A DNA stretch of 8,305 nucleotides from UBA4656 sp002405525 (GTDB taxonomy: Bacteria; Pseudomonadota; Gammaproteobacteria; Xanthomonadales; Ahniellaceae): assembly GCA_036723735.1 (NCBI GenBank), contig DAIMGT010000102.1, positions 1-8,305 of the forward strand, read 5' to 3'. The notes below the pieces were generated by a model. The model had not been told where the DNA came from. It saw only the letters and a list, made by a program, of their open reading frames with translations, and made no database searches. The position numbers and the translations under genes were made by a program. Shown piece after piece: positions 1 through 7,034 of this stretch (position 1 is the stretch's first letter; each line of letters begins with the position of its first letter).

Positions 1-36
1 CCTAGCTGCGAGCCCTGCCGTCCGATCGACCCGCGG

Positions 37-1740
37 TCAGCGCGCACGATCCTGCGCCAGCGCGCGCAGTTCCGTGCGCAGGGCCGCGAGTTCGCCGCGC
101 AGCGCTGCGTTTTCGCGCTCCAGCTTGGCGTTCAGGCCCTGGATGGCGGCCAGCGCGACGCCGTCGGCGTCGACGGTGGAAATGGTCTTGTCGTCGCCGC
201 CGAGCCCGAAAGCGGCGAAGAAGTCCTGCGCCATCGGCCCGATATGCCACTGGTCCGTTGCGGACCGGTAGCTCCAGCGCGACAACGGCAGCGCCAGAAC
301 CTTCCCGAGCACGTCGAGCGGATCGATGGCCGAGAACCCGGTCTTCACATTGCGATCGCTGACGCTGCTGAACAGCGTCGCCCGGACGTATCCGGTGGGC
401 GTGGTGATGCCGGGTCCTGGCGTCAGCGCCATCATCAGGTTGCCGCCGGCCCCCGGAGTGAGCGCAGCGTCGGCATGCACGCCGCCCTGGTACCAGGCAT
501 AGAAGTTGTTCGAACGCATGTACAACGTGTCCGCCTGCACGCCGATGCCGTACGCCGTCGGGCCCCAGAGATTGACCATCTGTCGCGTCCTCGAGCCGAA
601 ACTCAGGCTGGTGCTCTGGTGGAGGTTGACCCCGCCCGCAGCCCGCACATTGAACTGGTCCGGTCCCGTGCTCACGAAGTCGGCAGATTGGGTGTCGGCC
701 CAGACGAAGGTGCCGACGTCCCCGGCCAGGGTGCCGGAGGACGGCACGCCGGCGCACCCGACGCCGGGCGCGCCGACCGCGTTCCCGACCCTCACTTTCG
801 CTCGCTGCCCGCCCGCGAAGCTGAAGTCGCCGCCGGCGCAGTTGCTCCCGCCGCCGGGCACCGTGCTCCAGAACCCGCTGGCGGTGTTGTTGATGCCGGC
901 AAGCGCGCCGGCATGCGAGCCGGATGCCGTGTTGGCCGTGCCGCCAAGCGCGACGGCGTTGCCCCCGCTGGCCACCAGACCGGTGCCCGCGAAGCGCCCT
1001 GCGCCATCCGACGCCAGTTCCATGCGCCGCGTCTGCGACGGCGGCTGCTGCCCTTCGTCCTGGTACTGGTCGATGTAGAGCGCGTGGTTGTTCTGTCCAT
1101 CGGCGCCGTCGCCCGCGGAAATCAGGATGCCCGAGCGCTGGTTCTGCATGCCGCCCGCTTCGAGCAGGATGTTGCTGTACTGGGACAGCGTGTTGGCGCG
1201 CACCGCGAACTCGATCTGCGGCTGGAACGTCGGGCCATTCACGCGCAGTCCATTGGCGTCGAAGCGGCCGCGCTCGACGTTGCTGCTGCGAACGATGAAC
1301 GGCTGGTTGTCGGTGCTGCCGATGAAGTTGGTCGCGGGGTTGATGCCCGCGTCGCCGGTGGTGCTCCAGCACGCACCCACCAGCGGCGCGGCGGTGGCCT
1401 TGGCACGGCCGGGGATCGATGCGAAGTCGTGCGCCGCACCGGCGTCGCGCACGCCAAGTTCGAGCCAGGCGCCGTCGGCGCCGGCCAGCGGCAGGTCGAA
1501 GTCGAGGCGGAAGCGGCCGTCGCGGACGTCGACGTCCTCGAACACCATCGGCGCGGCCAGCGTACTGCCGCGGCTGTCATGCGGATACGGCGTGAGGCGG
1601 ATGTCGTAGCGGCCGCTCGCGGGGGCGCCGCGGTCGTCGAGGCGACCCGCGTAGACGAAAGAGGCGGCGCCGGCGGGGGTCGCGGCGAGACCGAGCAGCG
1701 CGGCGATGGCGGCGGCGAGGGTTCGATGGGAAGCGTGCAT
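37..1740 (-). CDS. Secreted tail-fibre-domain (peptidase S74) surface protein, 567 aa
   Basis: Probable secreted surface fibre or adhesin. Domains seen: signal peptide (1-25, ends AGA-A), a conserved N-terminal domain (27-144, begins SFVYAGRLDDRG), a module with ILISAGDG (about 180-250), head repeats rich in GG and TASG (259-312), a cysteine pair C301/C329, an FVWAD segment (345-349) followed by a QFNVRAAGG strand, an RTRQMVNLWG module (about 379-440), and an S74 intramolecular chaperone domain from S461, ending in a coiled coil (about 536-563). The S74 Ser-Lys dyad is S461/K466 in SDRNVK, although the usual SDxRLK arginine is replaced. In the S74 family this domain drives trimer folding and then cleaves itself off; that it does so here is inferred. 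The start was chosen at the ATG preceded by GGAGG (1745-1749, 4-nt spacer) and opening a signal peptide; the frame stays open upstream but that part is antisense noise. It lies 17 nt after the 98-aa gene, so co-transcription is likely. A phage tail-fibre role is less likely given the signal peptide. Confidence 0.88.
   Translation of the reverse strand: MHASHRTLAAAIAALLGLAATPAGAASFVYAGRLDDRGAPASGRYDIRLTPYPHDSRGSTLAAPMVFEDVDVRDGRFRLDFDLPLAGADGAWLELGVRDAGAAHDFASIPGRAKATAAPLVGACWSTTGDAGINPATNFIGSTDNQPFIVRSSNVERGRFDANGLRVNGPTFQPQIEFAVRANTLSQYSNILLEAGGMQNQRSGILISAGDGADGQNNHALYIDQYQDEGQQPPSQTRRMELASDGAGRFAGTGLVASGGNAVALGGTANTASGSHAGALAGINNTASGFWSTVPGGGSNCAGGDFSFAGGQRAKVRVGNAVGAPGVGCAGVPSSGTLAGDVGTFVWADTQSADFVSTGPDQFNVRAAGGVNLHQSTSLSFGSRTRQMVNLWGPTAYGIGVQADTLYMRSNNFYAWYQGGVHADAALTPGAGGNLMMALTPGPGITTPTGYVRATLFSSVSDRNVKTGFSAIDPLDVLGKVLALPLSRWSYRSATDQWHIGPMAQDFFAAFGLGGDDKTISTVDADGVALAAIQGLNAKLERENAALRGELAALRTELRALAQDRAR
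805..966 (-). repeat. YadA-like head repeats in the 567-aa protein
   Basis: Residues 259-312 hold about four degenerate units of 14-15 residues with the pattern small-x-GG-x-x-N-x-A-S-G (for example ALGGTANTASG and ALAGINNTASG). Such repeats form left-handed beta-rolls in trimeric autotransporter heads. The array is shorter and more decayed than the one in the 641-aa paralogue. Confidence 0.6.
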
Positions 1741-1757
1741 GGATCCTCCGGTGGGCG

Positions 1758-2054
1758 TCAGGATTCGAAACCATTGGCGAAGATCGGGTCGGCGACCGGC
1801 GCGCAGTTGCCGTCCGGCGCCTGAGTCGCCTTGAGCGTGAAGCGACCGTCGGCGGACGTCGCCTGCGGCACGAAGCGCGCCTCGCCGCCGCCGGCGAAGC
1901 GACCGTCCGCACTGCGGCCCTCGGCGCGTACCGCGCCTTCGGCGGCGAAGCGCGCGGCCGCGGCATGCGGCTCGGCTGCCGCCGCGACGGCGGTTGCGAG
2001 CGAGATCACGAGCGCGACGCAGGCGGCGGCGCGACGATGGATGGAACGACGCAT
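1758..2054 (-). CDS. Small exported protein with IFANGFES C-terminal tail, 98 aa
   Basis: I do not recognise a function. Residues 1-27 form a signal peptide (MRRSIHRR, then a hydrophobic stretch, then AVAAAAE). The mature part is about 70 residues, low in complexity, with two SADGRF copies (48-53 and 67-72) encoded by imperfect DNA repeats. It has one mature cysteine (C84) and ends DPIFANGFES. From memory, similar short ends (F-x-x-GFE) recur on unrelated exported proteins of Rhodanobacteraceae relatives, so this may be a C-terminal tag; I cannot verify that here. The start at 2054 is preferred over in-frame ATGs at 2078 and 2126 because GGGAG (2062-2066) sits 7 nt upstream and the signal peptide begins at once. 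It lies between two fibre genes, 68 nt after the upstream one and 17 nt before the downstream one, which suggests a partner of the fibres or a shared export programme. Confidence 0.72.
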   Translation of the reverse strand: MRRSIHRRAAACVALVISLATAVAAAAEPHAAAARFAAEGAVRAEGRSADGRFAGGGEARFVPQATSADGRFTLKATQAPDGNCAPVADPIFANGFES

Positions 2055-2122
2055 AGATGGACTCCCTCGCCGCGACATGGCGGCGGCATGCTCGATTCCA
2101 CGATGGATCGCGGCGCGGCCTA

Positions 2123-4048
2123 TCACGGCGCATCACCCGCCTGGCGAGCGGCGCCGGCAAGGCGCGCCTCGAGCGCGGCGAGGCGCGCATGCAGGGCCGC
2201 GTTGCCGGCCTCCAGCGCCGCGATGCGTCGCGCGTGGTCGTCGTCGATCGCCGCGTTCTCGTCGTGCAGCTGGCGCACGGCTTCCACCGCCAGCGCCTCG
2301 AAGCCCCTGGAGCCGACGAGCTTCCAGCCGTCGGCATCGGTGCTCACCCAGTCTGGGAAGACGCGCTCGACCTCCTGGGCGATGAAGCCGACCTGCGGAC
2401 CGGGCGTGTAGTAGCCCTTCGGCGCGTCGGCGTTGTACTCGAAGCGCACCCCGCGCAGGGCCAGCAGGCGATCGAGCGCGCCGTCGAGCGGTGCGATGGC
2501 GTGCTTGAGCCGGGCATCCGAGGGCGCCGACCAGCCGCCCGCGGTGGGCTTGACGGGATTGTCGACGAACACCTGCAGGCGACCGTTGCCATCGGTCCGC
2601 AGGCGATGCACGGGATCGCCGTCCGCGATCAACTGGCTGAGGTAGAACGACGCATTGTTCGATCCAGCGCCCGCCTCGCCAGCGCTCAGCAGGATGGCGC
2701 CGCGATCGGGCTCGACCTGGCGCAGGAGGAGATTGGCGTAGTCCCCGCCGTTGGCGCCGGACCCGATGACCGTGAACTCCACGTCGCGCGACGGCGGCGC
2801 GCCGTTGAGCGCCATCCCGCCGCCGGCGCGGACCAGGAACTGGTTGGGGCCGGTGGTGACCAGCTCGGCGGCCTGCGAATCCGCCCAGACGAAACTTCCC
2901 TCGTCGCCGTTGGCGTCGCCTGCGTCGGGGCTTTCCAGGCACACGCCGCTCGCAAGATCGTTGTTCGCCCGCCGCACGCGGGCATTGCGCCCCCCCGCCC
3001 AGGACCAACGTCCTCCGGCACATACGCGCTCGCCGCCGCCAACGGCCGATGCGTAGCCCGAGGTGGCATTCGCGAAGCCGCCCGCGATCATGCTGTAGGC
3101 GCCGAACGCGATGTTCTGCTCGCCACCGCCGACGGTTGCGCCATCCGCCATCGCGAGATTCTGCACGCCGCCCGCGACCGCGGCGTAGTCCGCGTCGACC
3201 ACGTTGCCGGCTCCGCCCGCGACGGTGGCCGCACCGCCGCGGGCGACGTTGCCGGCACCGCCGGCGACCGTCGAGGCCTCGCCCAGGGCCGCATTGCTGC
3301 GCCCGCCGGCGACCGTGGCCGCGATTCCGGCGGTCGGCGCCGTCGACTTCGGATCGCCAGCCGTGTTGGCAAGCCCCCCACCGACCGTGCCGTAGTGGGC
3401 CGCCACGCGATTCGAATCACTGGCTCCGGCCTCGGGGTCGTCGAACGCCTCCGCCCCGCCGCCCGCGATCGTCGCGCCACGCACACCCGGCGCCACGCTG
3501 TTGCGCGGACTGCCCGCCACCACCCCCACCGTCGCCGGCTGGCCACCGACCAGCAGGGCGCTGGGCTCCAGGCGCAGGCTGCGTCGGCCCTGGGTGCGGA
3601 TCTCGAACGCCACCGCGTCGATGGTGCCGATGAAGTTCAGCGCCGGGTTCGACCCGCTGTCGCCAGTGGTGCTCCAGCAGGCGCCGACCAGCGGGGTGGC
3701 GACCGCCTTCGCACGGCCGGCGATCGTCGCGTAGTCCTGCACCGCGCCGGATTCACGCACGCCCAGTTCGAGCCACGTCCCGTCGGCCGCCGCGGCGGGC
3801 AGGTCGAATTCGAGGCGGAAGCGGCCGTCACGCACCTCGACGCCGGCGAACTCCATCGGCGCGGCAAGTGTGGTGCCCCGGGTGGCATCGGGGAAGGCTG
3901 CGAGCCGGATGTCATAACGACCGTCGGCCGGCGTGCCGCGATCGTCGAGCCGGCCTTCGTAGACGAACGACGCGCCATCGGCGGGCCCGGCGGCGATGGC
4001 GAACAGCAACAGGATGCGGCGCGGGCCGCCTTGACCGATGCGAAGCAC
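2123..4048 (-). CDS. Secreted tail-fibre-domain (peptidase S74) surface protein with 15-residue head repeats, 641 aa
   Basis: Probable secreted fibre or adhesin, paralogous to the 567-aa protein. Domains: signal peptide (1-25, ILLLFAIAAGPADG), conserved N-terminal domain (27-144, SFVYEGRLDDRG), a head of regular 15-residue repeats (219-346), cysteine pair C343/C370, FVWAD (386-390) with a QFLVRAGGG strand, a LLSAGEAG module (about 430-497), and an S74 chaperone domain from S510. SDARLK supplies the expected Ser-Lys dyad S510/K515; GFIAQEV and the coiled coil (about 584-632) complete the domain. The start is GTG at 4048: GGAGG lies 6 nt upstream, the signal peptide follows at once, and SFVY then falls at residue 27 exactly as in the paralogue. 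An upstream ATG (4111 or 4081) would add 21 or 11 arginine-rich residues before the signal peptide. It is first in the leftward three-gene set and divergent from the sigma factor gene. Confidence 0.88.
   Translation of the reverse strand: MLRIGQGGPRRILLLFAIAAGPADGASFVYEGRLDDRGTPADGRYDIRLAAFPDATRGTTLAAPMEFAGVEVRDGRFRLEFDLPAAAADGTWLELGVRESGAVQDYATIAGRAKAVATPLVGACWSTTGDSGSNPALNFIGTIDAVAFEIRTQGRRSLRLEPSALLVGGQPATVGVVAGSPRNSVAPGVRGATIAGGGAEAFDDPEAGASDSNRVAAHYGTVGGGLANTAGDPKSTAPTAGIAATVAGGRSNAALGEASTVAGGAGNVARGGAATVAGGAGNVVDADYAAVAGGVQNLAMADGATVGGGEQNIAFGAYSMIAGGFANATSGYASAVGGGERVCAGGRWSWAGGRNARVRRANNDLASGVCLESPDAGDANGDEGSFVWADSQAAELVTTGPNQFLVRAGGGMALNGAPPSRDVEFTVIGSGANGGDYANLLLRQVEPDRGAILLSAGEAGAGSNNASFYLSQLIADGDPVHRLRTDGNGRLQVFVDNPVKPTAGGWSAPSDARLKHAIAPLDGALDRLLALRGVRFEYNADAPKGYYTPGPQVGFIAQEVERVFPDWVSTDADGWKLVGSRGFEALAVEAVRQLHDENAAIDDDHARRIAALEAGNAALHARLAALEARLAGAARQAGDAP
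2221..2305 (-). repeat. Direct repeat, copy 1 (encodes the end of the S74 domain)
   Basis: This 85-bp stretch matches 7133-7217 in the same orientation at 77 of 85 bases by hand count. It encodes the GFEALxVEAVRQLHxENA segment shared by the 641-aa protein and the truncated third paralogue. The two copies flank the sigma-kinase operon. Confidence 0.75.
3014..3394 (-). repeat. Tandem 45-bp coding repeats, beta-roll head of the 641-aa protein
   Basis: Residues 219-346 consist of units of 15 residues with consensus A-x-T-V-A-G-G-x-x-N-x-A-x-x-x. Five consecutive units are exactly 15 long (starting at residues 243, 258, 273, 288 and 303), then one of 14 (318) and a terminal unit (332) that runs into C343. 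The first unit (219) is followed by an 11-residue insertion rich in small residues and proline. The units starting at 258 and 273 share the stretch TVAGGAGNV. The regular period suggests growth by in-frame duplication. Confidence 0.85.
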
Positions 4049-4054
4049 GTCGAA

Positions 4055-4059
4055 CCTCC
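4055..4059 (-). promoter_or_regulatory. Shine-Dalgarno GGAGG fixing the GTG start at 4048
   Basis: The minus strand reads GGAGG, then six bases (TTCGAC), then GTG. Neither upstream in-frame ATG (4081, 4111) has a comparable site at proper distance. Together with the signal peptide register shared with the paralogue, this decides the start. Confidence 0.75.
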
Positions 4060-4134
4060 AGCGCGGTTTGCGGCCGGCCATGCGCCGGTCACTACGCACC
4101 ACACGCCGCACCGGGCCGTGTCCTATCAGTGGCT

Positions 4135-4163
4135 TTGCGCGGGTAGCGCCGATGGCCTATAAA
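4135..4163 (+). promoter_or_regulatory. Candidate sigma-70-type promoter of the sigma-kinase operon
   Basis: TTGCGC (4135-4140) and TATAAA (4158-4163) are separated by exactly 17 bases. TATAAA is one of very few AT-rich hexamers in this GC-rich stretch. It would start transcription near 4170 and give a leader of about 15 nt containing AGGAG (4176-4180), 5 nt before the ATG at 4186. It is a housekeeping-type promoter, so the operon may not depend only on autoregulation. I could not pick out a convincing promoter for the divergent fibre gene in the same 137-bp gap. Confidence 0.5.
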
Positions 4164-4169
4164 CAGGCC
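4154..4169. repeat. Short inverted repeat over the candidate -10 box
   Basis: GGCCT (4154-4158) and AGGCC (4165-4169) flank ATAAAC, so the predicted -10 element lies inside a 16-bp hyphenated palindrome. It could be a binding site for a dimeric regulator. The arms are only 5 bp in GC-rich DNA, so chance is possible. Confidence 0.3.
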
Positions 4170-4185
4170 GTCCGCAGGAGCGCGC

Positions 4186-4764
4186 ATGGACCCGTCGAAC
4201 CCGCCGCCCGCCGGGGCGGACCCGGAGATCACCCGCCTGCTGCGGCGCTGGCAGGCCGGCGAGGCCGGCGCCCGCGAGCAATTGGTGGACGCCGTCTACG
4301 AACAGGTGCGCGCCATCGCGCGGCAGTCGATCCGCGGCAACCCGCACGCCACCCTGGGACCGACCGACCTCGCGCACGAGGCGCTGATCCGCCTGCTGGG
4401 CAGCGATCCGGGCTGGCGCGACCGGCATCATCTGTTCAATGTGCTCGCGCAGGCCACGCGACAGATCCTGGTCGATGGCGCGCGGCGGCGCCTGCGCGAC
4501 AAGCGCGGCGGCGGGCAGGCGCCGCTGAGCCTGTCGCACGCCGAGGAGGTCGCGCTCGACGGCGATGCCTCGATGGTGCGGGTCGACGATGCGCTGGAAG
4601 CGCTCGCCACGCGCGATGCGCGCCGCGCGCAGGTGGTGGAGATGACCTACTTCGGCGGCTTCTCACGCGAGGAGATCGCACAGGCGCTGGACGTGTCGGT
4701 GCCGACCGTCGACCGCGACCTGCGCTTCGGGCGCGCCTGGCTCAAGCGCGCGCTCGAGGCCTGA
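4186..4764 (+). CDS. ECF sigma factor of the TIGR02999 / Ser-Thr-kinase-associated type, 192 aa
   Basis: Alternative RNA polymerase sigma factor. Region 2 covers about 14-105: EITRLLRRWQAGE, then GPTDLAHEALIRLL (58-71, region 2.2), then HHLFNVLAQATRQILVDGAR (81-100), a signature of the TIGR02999/Sigma70_ECF group. A basic RRRLRDKRGGG linker follows. Region 4 is about 132-190, with the helix-turn-helix REEIAQALDVSVPTVDRDL at 161-179. The acidic region 2.2 motif of ordinary ECF factors (DAED-like) is replaced here by GPTD, leaving a threonine (T60) beside a single Asp. In related kinase-paired sigma factors, phosphorylation of such a threonine supplies the missing charge and allows core binding; I infer the same here. 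No anti-sigma gene is adjacent. The kinase gene begins 4 nt after the stop codon. AGGAG 5 nt before the ATG supports the start. Targets are not shown; the divergent fibre gene is the obvious candidate. Confidence 0.92.
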   Translation: MDPSNPPPAGADPEITRLLRRWQAGEAGAREQLVDAVYEQVRAIARQSIRGNPHATLGPTDLAHEALIRLLGSDPGWRDRHHLFNVLAQATRQILVDGARRRLRDKRGGGQAPLSLSHAEEVALDGDASMVRVDDALEALATRDARRAQVVEMTYFGGFSREEIAQALDVSVPTVDRDLRFGRAWLKRALEA

Positions 4765-4768
4765 GGCC

Positions 4769-7012
4769 ATGGGCGGCAGGGACGACACGCTGCTCGCCGC
4801 GTTCGATCGCCTCGCCGCGCTCGATCCCACCACGCGCGAGCGCGAACTGGCGCTGCTCGGGCTGGACGCCGACACCGAGCGCACCCTGCGCGACCTGCTC
4901 GCCGCCGACGGCGAGGACGACGCCGGGCTGCGCGATGCGCTGGCGGTTGCCGCGCGCCGCTTGCAGGACGACGCGCCCGCGGCGGCCGTCGCCGGCGCGC
5001 GCATCGGCCCCTGGCGGGTGCTGCGCGAGATCGGTTCCGGCGGCATGGGCACGGTGTTCCTCGCCGAGCGCGCCGACGGCGCATTCGCGCAGCAGGTGGC
5101 GATCAAGCTGCTGCGCGGCTTCCCGACCGAGGACGGCAAGCGCCGCCTGCGCCGCGAGCGCGAGATCCTCGCCGCACTCGATGATCCGCACATCGCGCGC
5201 CTGCTCGACGGCGGCGAGACGCACGACGGCCAGCCCTACCTGGTGATGGAGTATGTTGACGGCGTGCCGCTGACCGAATGGCTCGCCGGCGCGCCGTCGC
5301 GCGACGCGCGGCTGGCCCTGTTCGATGCGCTGTGCGCGGCAGTGGCGCATGCGCACCGGCAACTGGTGGTGCACCGCGACCTCAAGCCCGGCAACGTGCT
5401 GGTGCGCGCCGACGGCACGCCCAAACTCCTCGACTTCGGCGTCGCGCGGCTCGCCGACCTCGACGGCGAGACCGAATCGACCCGCGTCGCCAGCGCCGGC
5501 TGGGCCAGCCCCGAGCAGCGCGCCGGCGGCGCGATCACCACCGCGTCCGACGTCTACAGCCTCGGCGTGCTGCTGCGCGTGCTGCTCGGCGGACGCAACA
5601 ACCTCGACGATGCGCACGCGATGCCGCTGGCCGATGCCGAGCTGCGCGGCGTGGTGGCGATGGCGACCGCGGCCGATCCGGCCGCCCGCTATCCGGGGGT
5701 CGACGCCCTGCGCGAGGACCTGGTGCGCTGGCGCGAAGGCCGGCCGCTGAGGGCCGCGCGCGACAGCGGCTGGTACCGGGCGCGCAAGTTGGTGCGGCGC
5801 CGGCGGGTGCCGCTGCTGGCGACGGCGGCCGTGCTTGCGCTGCTCGGGGTGTTCATCCATCAGGTCGTCGCGCAGCGCGATCGCGCGCTGGAGGCCGAGG
5901 CCGCCGCGACCGTCGCGCGCGAGGCCAGCGAGCGGGCGCTCGCAGGCAACGCGCGTGTGATCGGCTTCCTCGCCAACGTGTTCGCCGGCGCTGGCGGCTT
6001 GGGCGACGATGGGCGCCTGATCGCCGCGATGGCGCTGGTCGAGCGCGCCGAGCAGCGGCTCGAGGACAGCGTCTTCGAGACGCCGCTGGAACGCGCCGAG
6101 ATCGAGGCCGCGATCGTCTCCGCCTACATGAACGCGCTGCGCTTCGACGACGCGGTGCGGGTGGCGGAGCGGATGGTCGAGCACGACGCCGGCAACCCCA
6201 ACCCGGTGATCCGCGCGTTCCGCTGGCGGCTGCTGGCGCGCAATCTGGTCGACGCCGGCCGGAACGACACGGCGATCGAGGCCGTCGCCACGGGCGAGCG
6301 GCTGCTTGAAGGACTGCCGATGGTCGGCGACGCGATCGGCGCGCGCGCCCAGCTCTACATCACGCGCCTGCAGGCCTTGCGCGCCCTGGGTCGCGACGAG
6401 GAGGCCGACACCGTGACCGACGAGGCGATCATCTTCGTGCGCCGTCACCAACCCCCCGCGGTGCAGGCCAGCATGCTGCTGTCGATGGCCGCGCTGCGCG
6501 CCGAACTCGCGCAGGACGCCGCGAACCATGTCGCCCTGCGCCGCGAGGCACTCGCGATCTCGCGCCGGCAGGCCAACTTCGTCACCGACATCGCGACGCA
6601 GCAGGTCAACCTCGCGCGGGCCCTGCGGCTGGCCGACGACTTCGACGGCGCGAAAGCCGAACTGGACGCTGCGGAGGCCGCGCTGGCGGCCGATCTCGGT
6701 GACCGCCCGTTCTACACGCGGTGGCTCGCGGCGCTGGAACGCGCCAACCTCGAACTCGATCGCGGCGACTTCGATGCTGCGTCACGTGCCTGGGACAACG
6801 CCATGCTGCAGGGCCGGCGGCTCGCCGTGCAGGTGGCGAAGGATTTCAACGCCATGCTGATCGACGCCCGGCTTGCCGCGGCACAAGGCCGCCACGCTGA
6901 AGCCGAGGCCGGCTTCGAACGCGCCGCGGCGCTCGCCAGTGGCCCGCGCGGCCTCGCGATCGTCGAGAACGCGCGCCAGTGGGCAGCGTCCCTGCCACCC
7001 GTCGCGAAGTGA
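4769..7012 (+). CDS. Transmembrane Ser/Thr protein kinase with C-terminal TPR-like sensor region, 747 aa
   Basis: Hanks-type Ser/Thr kinase, probably inner-membrane, phosphorylating the sigma factor encoded upstream. Residues 1-80 form a helical N-terminal region. The kinase domain (about 82-325) is intact: glycine loop IGSGGMGTVF (88-97), ATP lysine K113, probable alpha-C glutamate E130, HRDLKPGN with catalytic D204, K206 and N209, DFG at 222-224, activation-loop T235, S237 and T238, SPE at 247-249, D261, and R307. A basic stretch (RARKLVRRRR) precedes one transmembrane helix (about 347-367), which puts the kinase in the cytoplasm and the remainder in the periplasm. After it come a coiled coil (about 369-390) and TPR-like helical hairpins (for example around 452-475, 488-515, 615-642, 659-682, 699-722). 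The start ATG lies 4 nt after the sigma gene stop; GAGG at 4756-4759 inside that gene can act as its ribosome site, suggesting translational coupling. The signal sensed by the TPR region is unknown. Confidence 0.93.
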   Translation: MGGRDDTLLAAFDRLAALDPTTRERELALLGLDADTERTLRDLLAADGEDDAGLRDALAVAARRLQDDAPAAAVAGARIGPWRVLREIGSGGMGTVFLAERADGAFAQQVAIKLLRGFPTEDGKRRLRREREILAALDDPHIARLLDGGETHDGQPYLVMEYVDGVPLTEWLAGAPSRDARLALFDALCAAVAHAHRQLVVHRDLKPGNVLVRADGTPKLLDFGVARLADLDGETESTRVASAGWASPEQRAGGAITTASDVYSLGVLLRVLLGGRNNLDDAHAMPLADAELRGVVAMATAADPAARYPGVDALREDLVRWREGRPLRAARDSGWYRARKLVRRRRVPLLATAAVLALLGVFIHQVVAQRDRALEAEAAATVAREASERALAGNARVIGFLANVFAGAGGLGDDGRLIAAMALVERAEQRLEDSVFETPLERAEIEAAIVSAYMNALRFDDAVRVAERMVEHDAGNPNPVIRAFRWRLLARNLVDAGRNDTAIEAVATGERLLEGLPMVGDAIGARAQLYITRLQALRALGRDEEADTVTDEAIIFVRRHQPPAVQASMLLSMAALRAELAQDAANHVALRREALAISRRQANFVTDIATQQVNLARALRLADDFDGAKAELDAAEAALAADLGDRPFYTRWLAALERANLELDRGDFDAASRAWDNAMLQGRRLAVQVAKDFNAMLIDARLAAAQGRHAEAEAGFERAAALASGPRGLAIVENARQWAASLPPVAK

Positions 7013-7024
7013 GGCGAATCGCCT
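7012..7024. terminator. Small hairpin between convergent genes
   Basis: AGGCG and CGCCT flank AAT, giving a 5-bp stem with a 3-base loop that begins on the last base of the kinase stop codon. It fills much of the 22-bp gap to the convergent fibre gene. There is no T-tract on either side, so function as an intrinsic terminator is doubtful. Confidence 0.25.
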
Positions 7025-7034
7025 GGGACGCAGC

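Noticed and set aside
244..1824. Plus-strand open frame (about 526 codons) opposite the 567-aa fibre gene
   Set aside because: It is a shadow frame of a gene whose paralogue shows the same domains; no start signal or family resemblance.
1741..2337. 199-residue extension of the 567-aa gene upstream of 1740
   Set aside because: The frame is open but overlaps the 98-aa gene and the end of the 641-aa gene in another frame, reads as low-complexity Arg/Ala, and would bury the signal peptide. The ATG at 1740 has a strong GGAGG.
3014..3394. CRISPR-like array from periodic repeats
   Set aside because: The 45-bp units are translated in frame as 15-residue beta-roll repeats, the spacers are not unique sequences, and there are no cas genes.
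2057..4162. Long plus-strand open frame (about 700 codons) opposite the 641-aa fibre gene
   Set aside because: It is antisense to a gene with clear domains, begins without a ribosome site, has no recognisable domain, and is full of arginine and alanine runs typical of a shadow frame in GC-rich DNA.
4742..6529. Long minus-strand open frame (about 595 codons) opposite the kinase gene
   Set aside because: The kinase on the plus strand has all catalytic motifs; this frame is rich in His, Gln and Arg without any domain and mirrors the kinase codon pattern.
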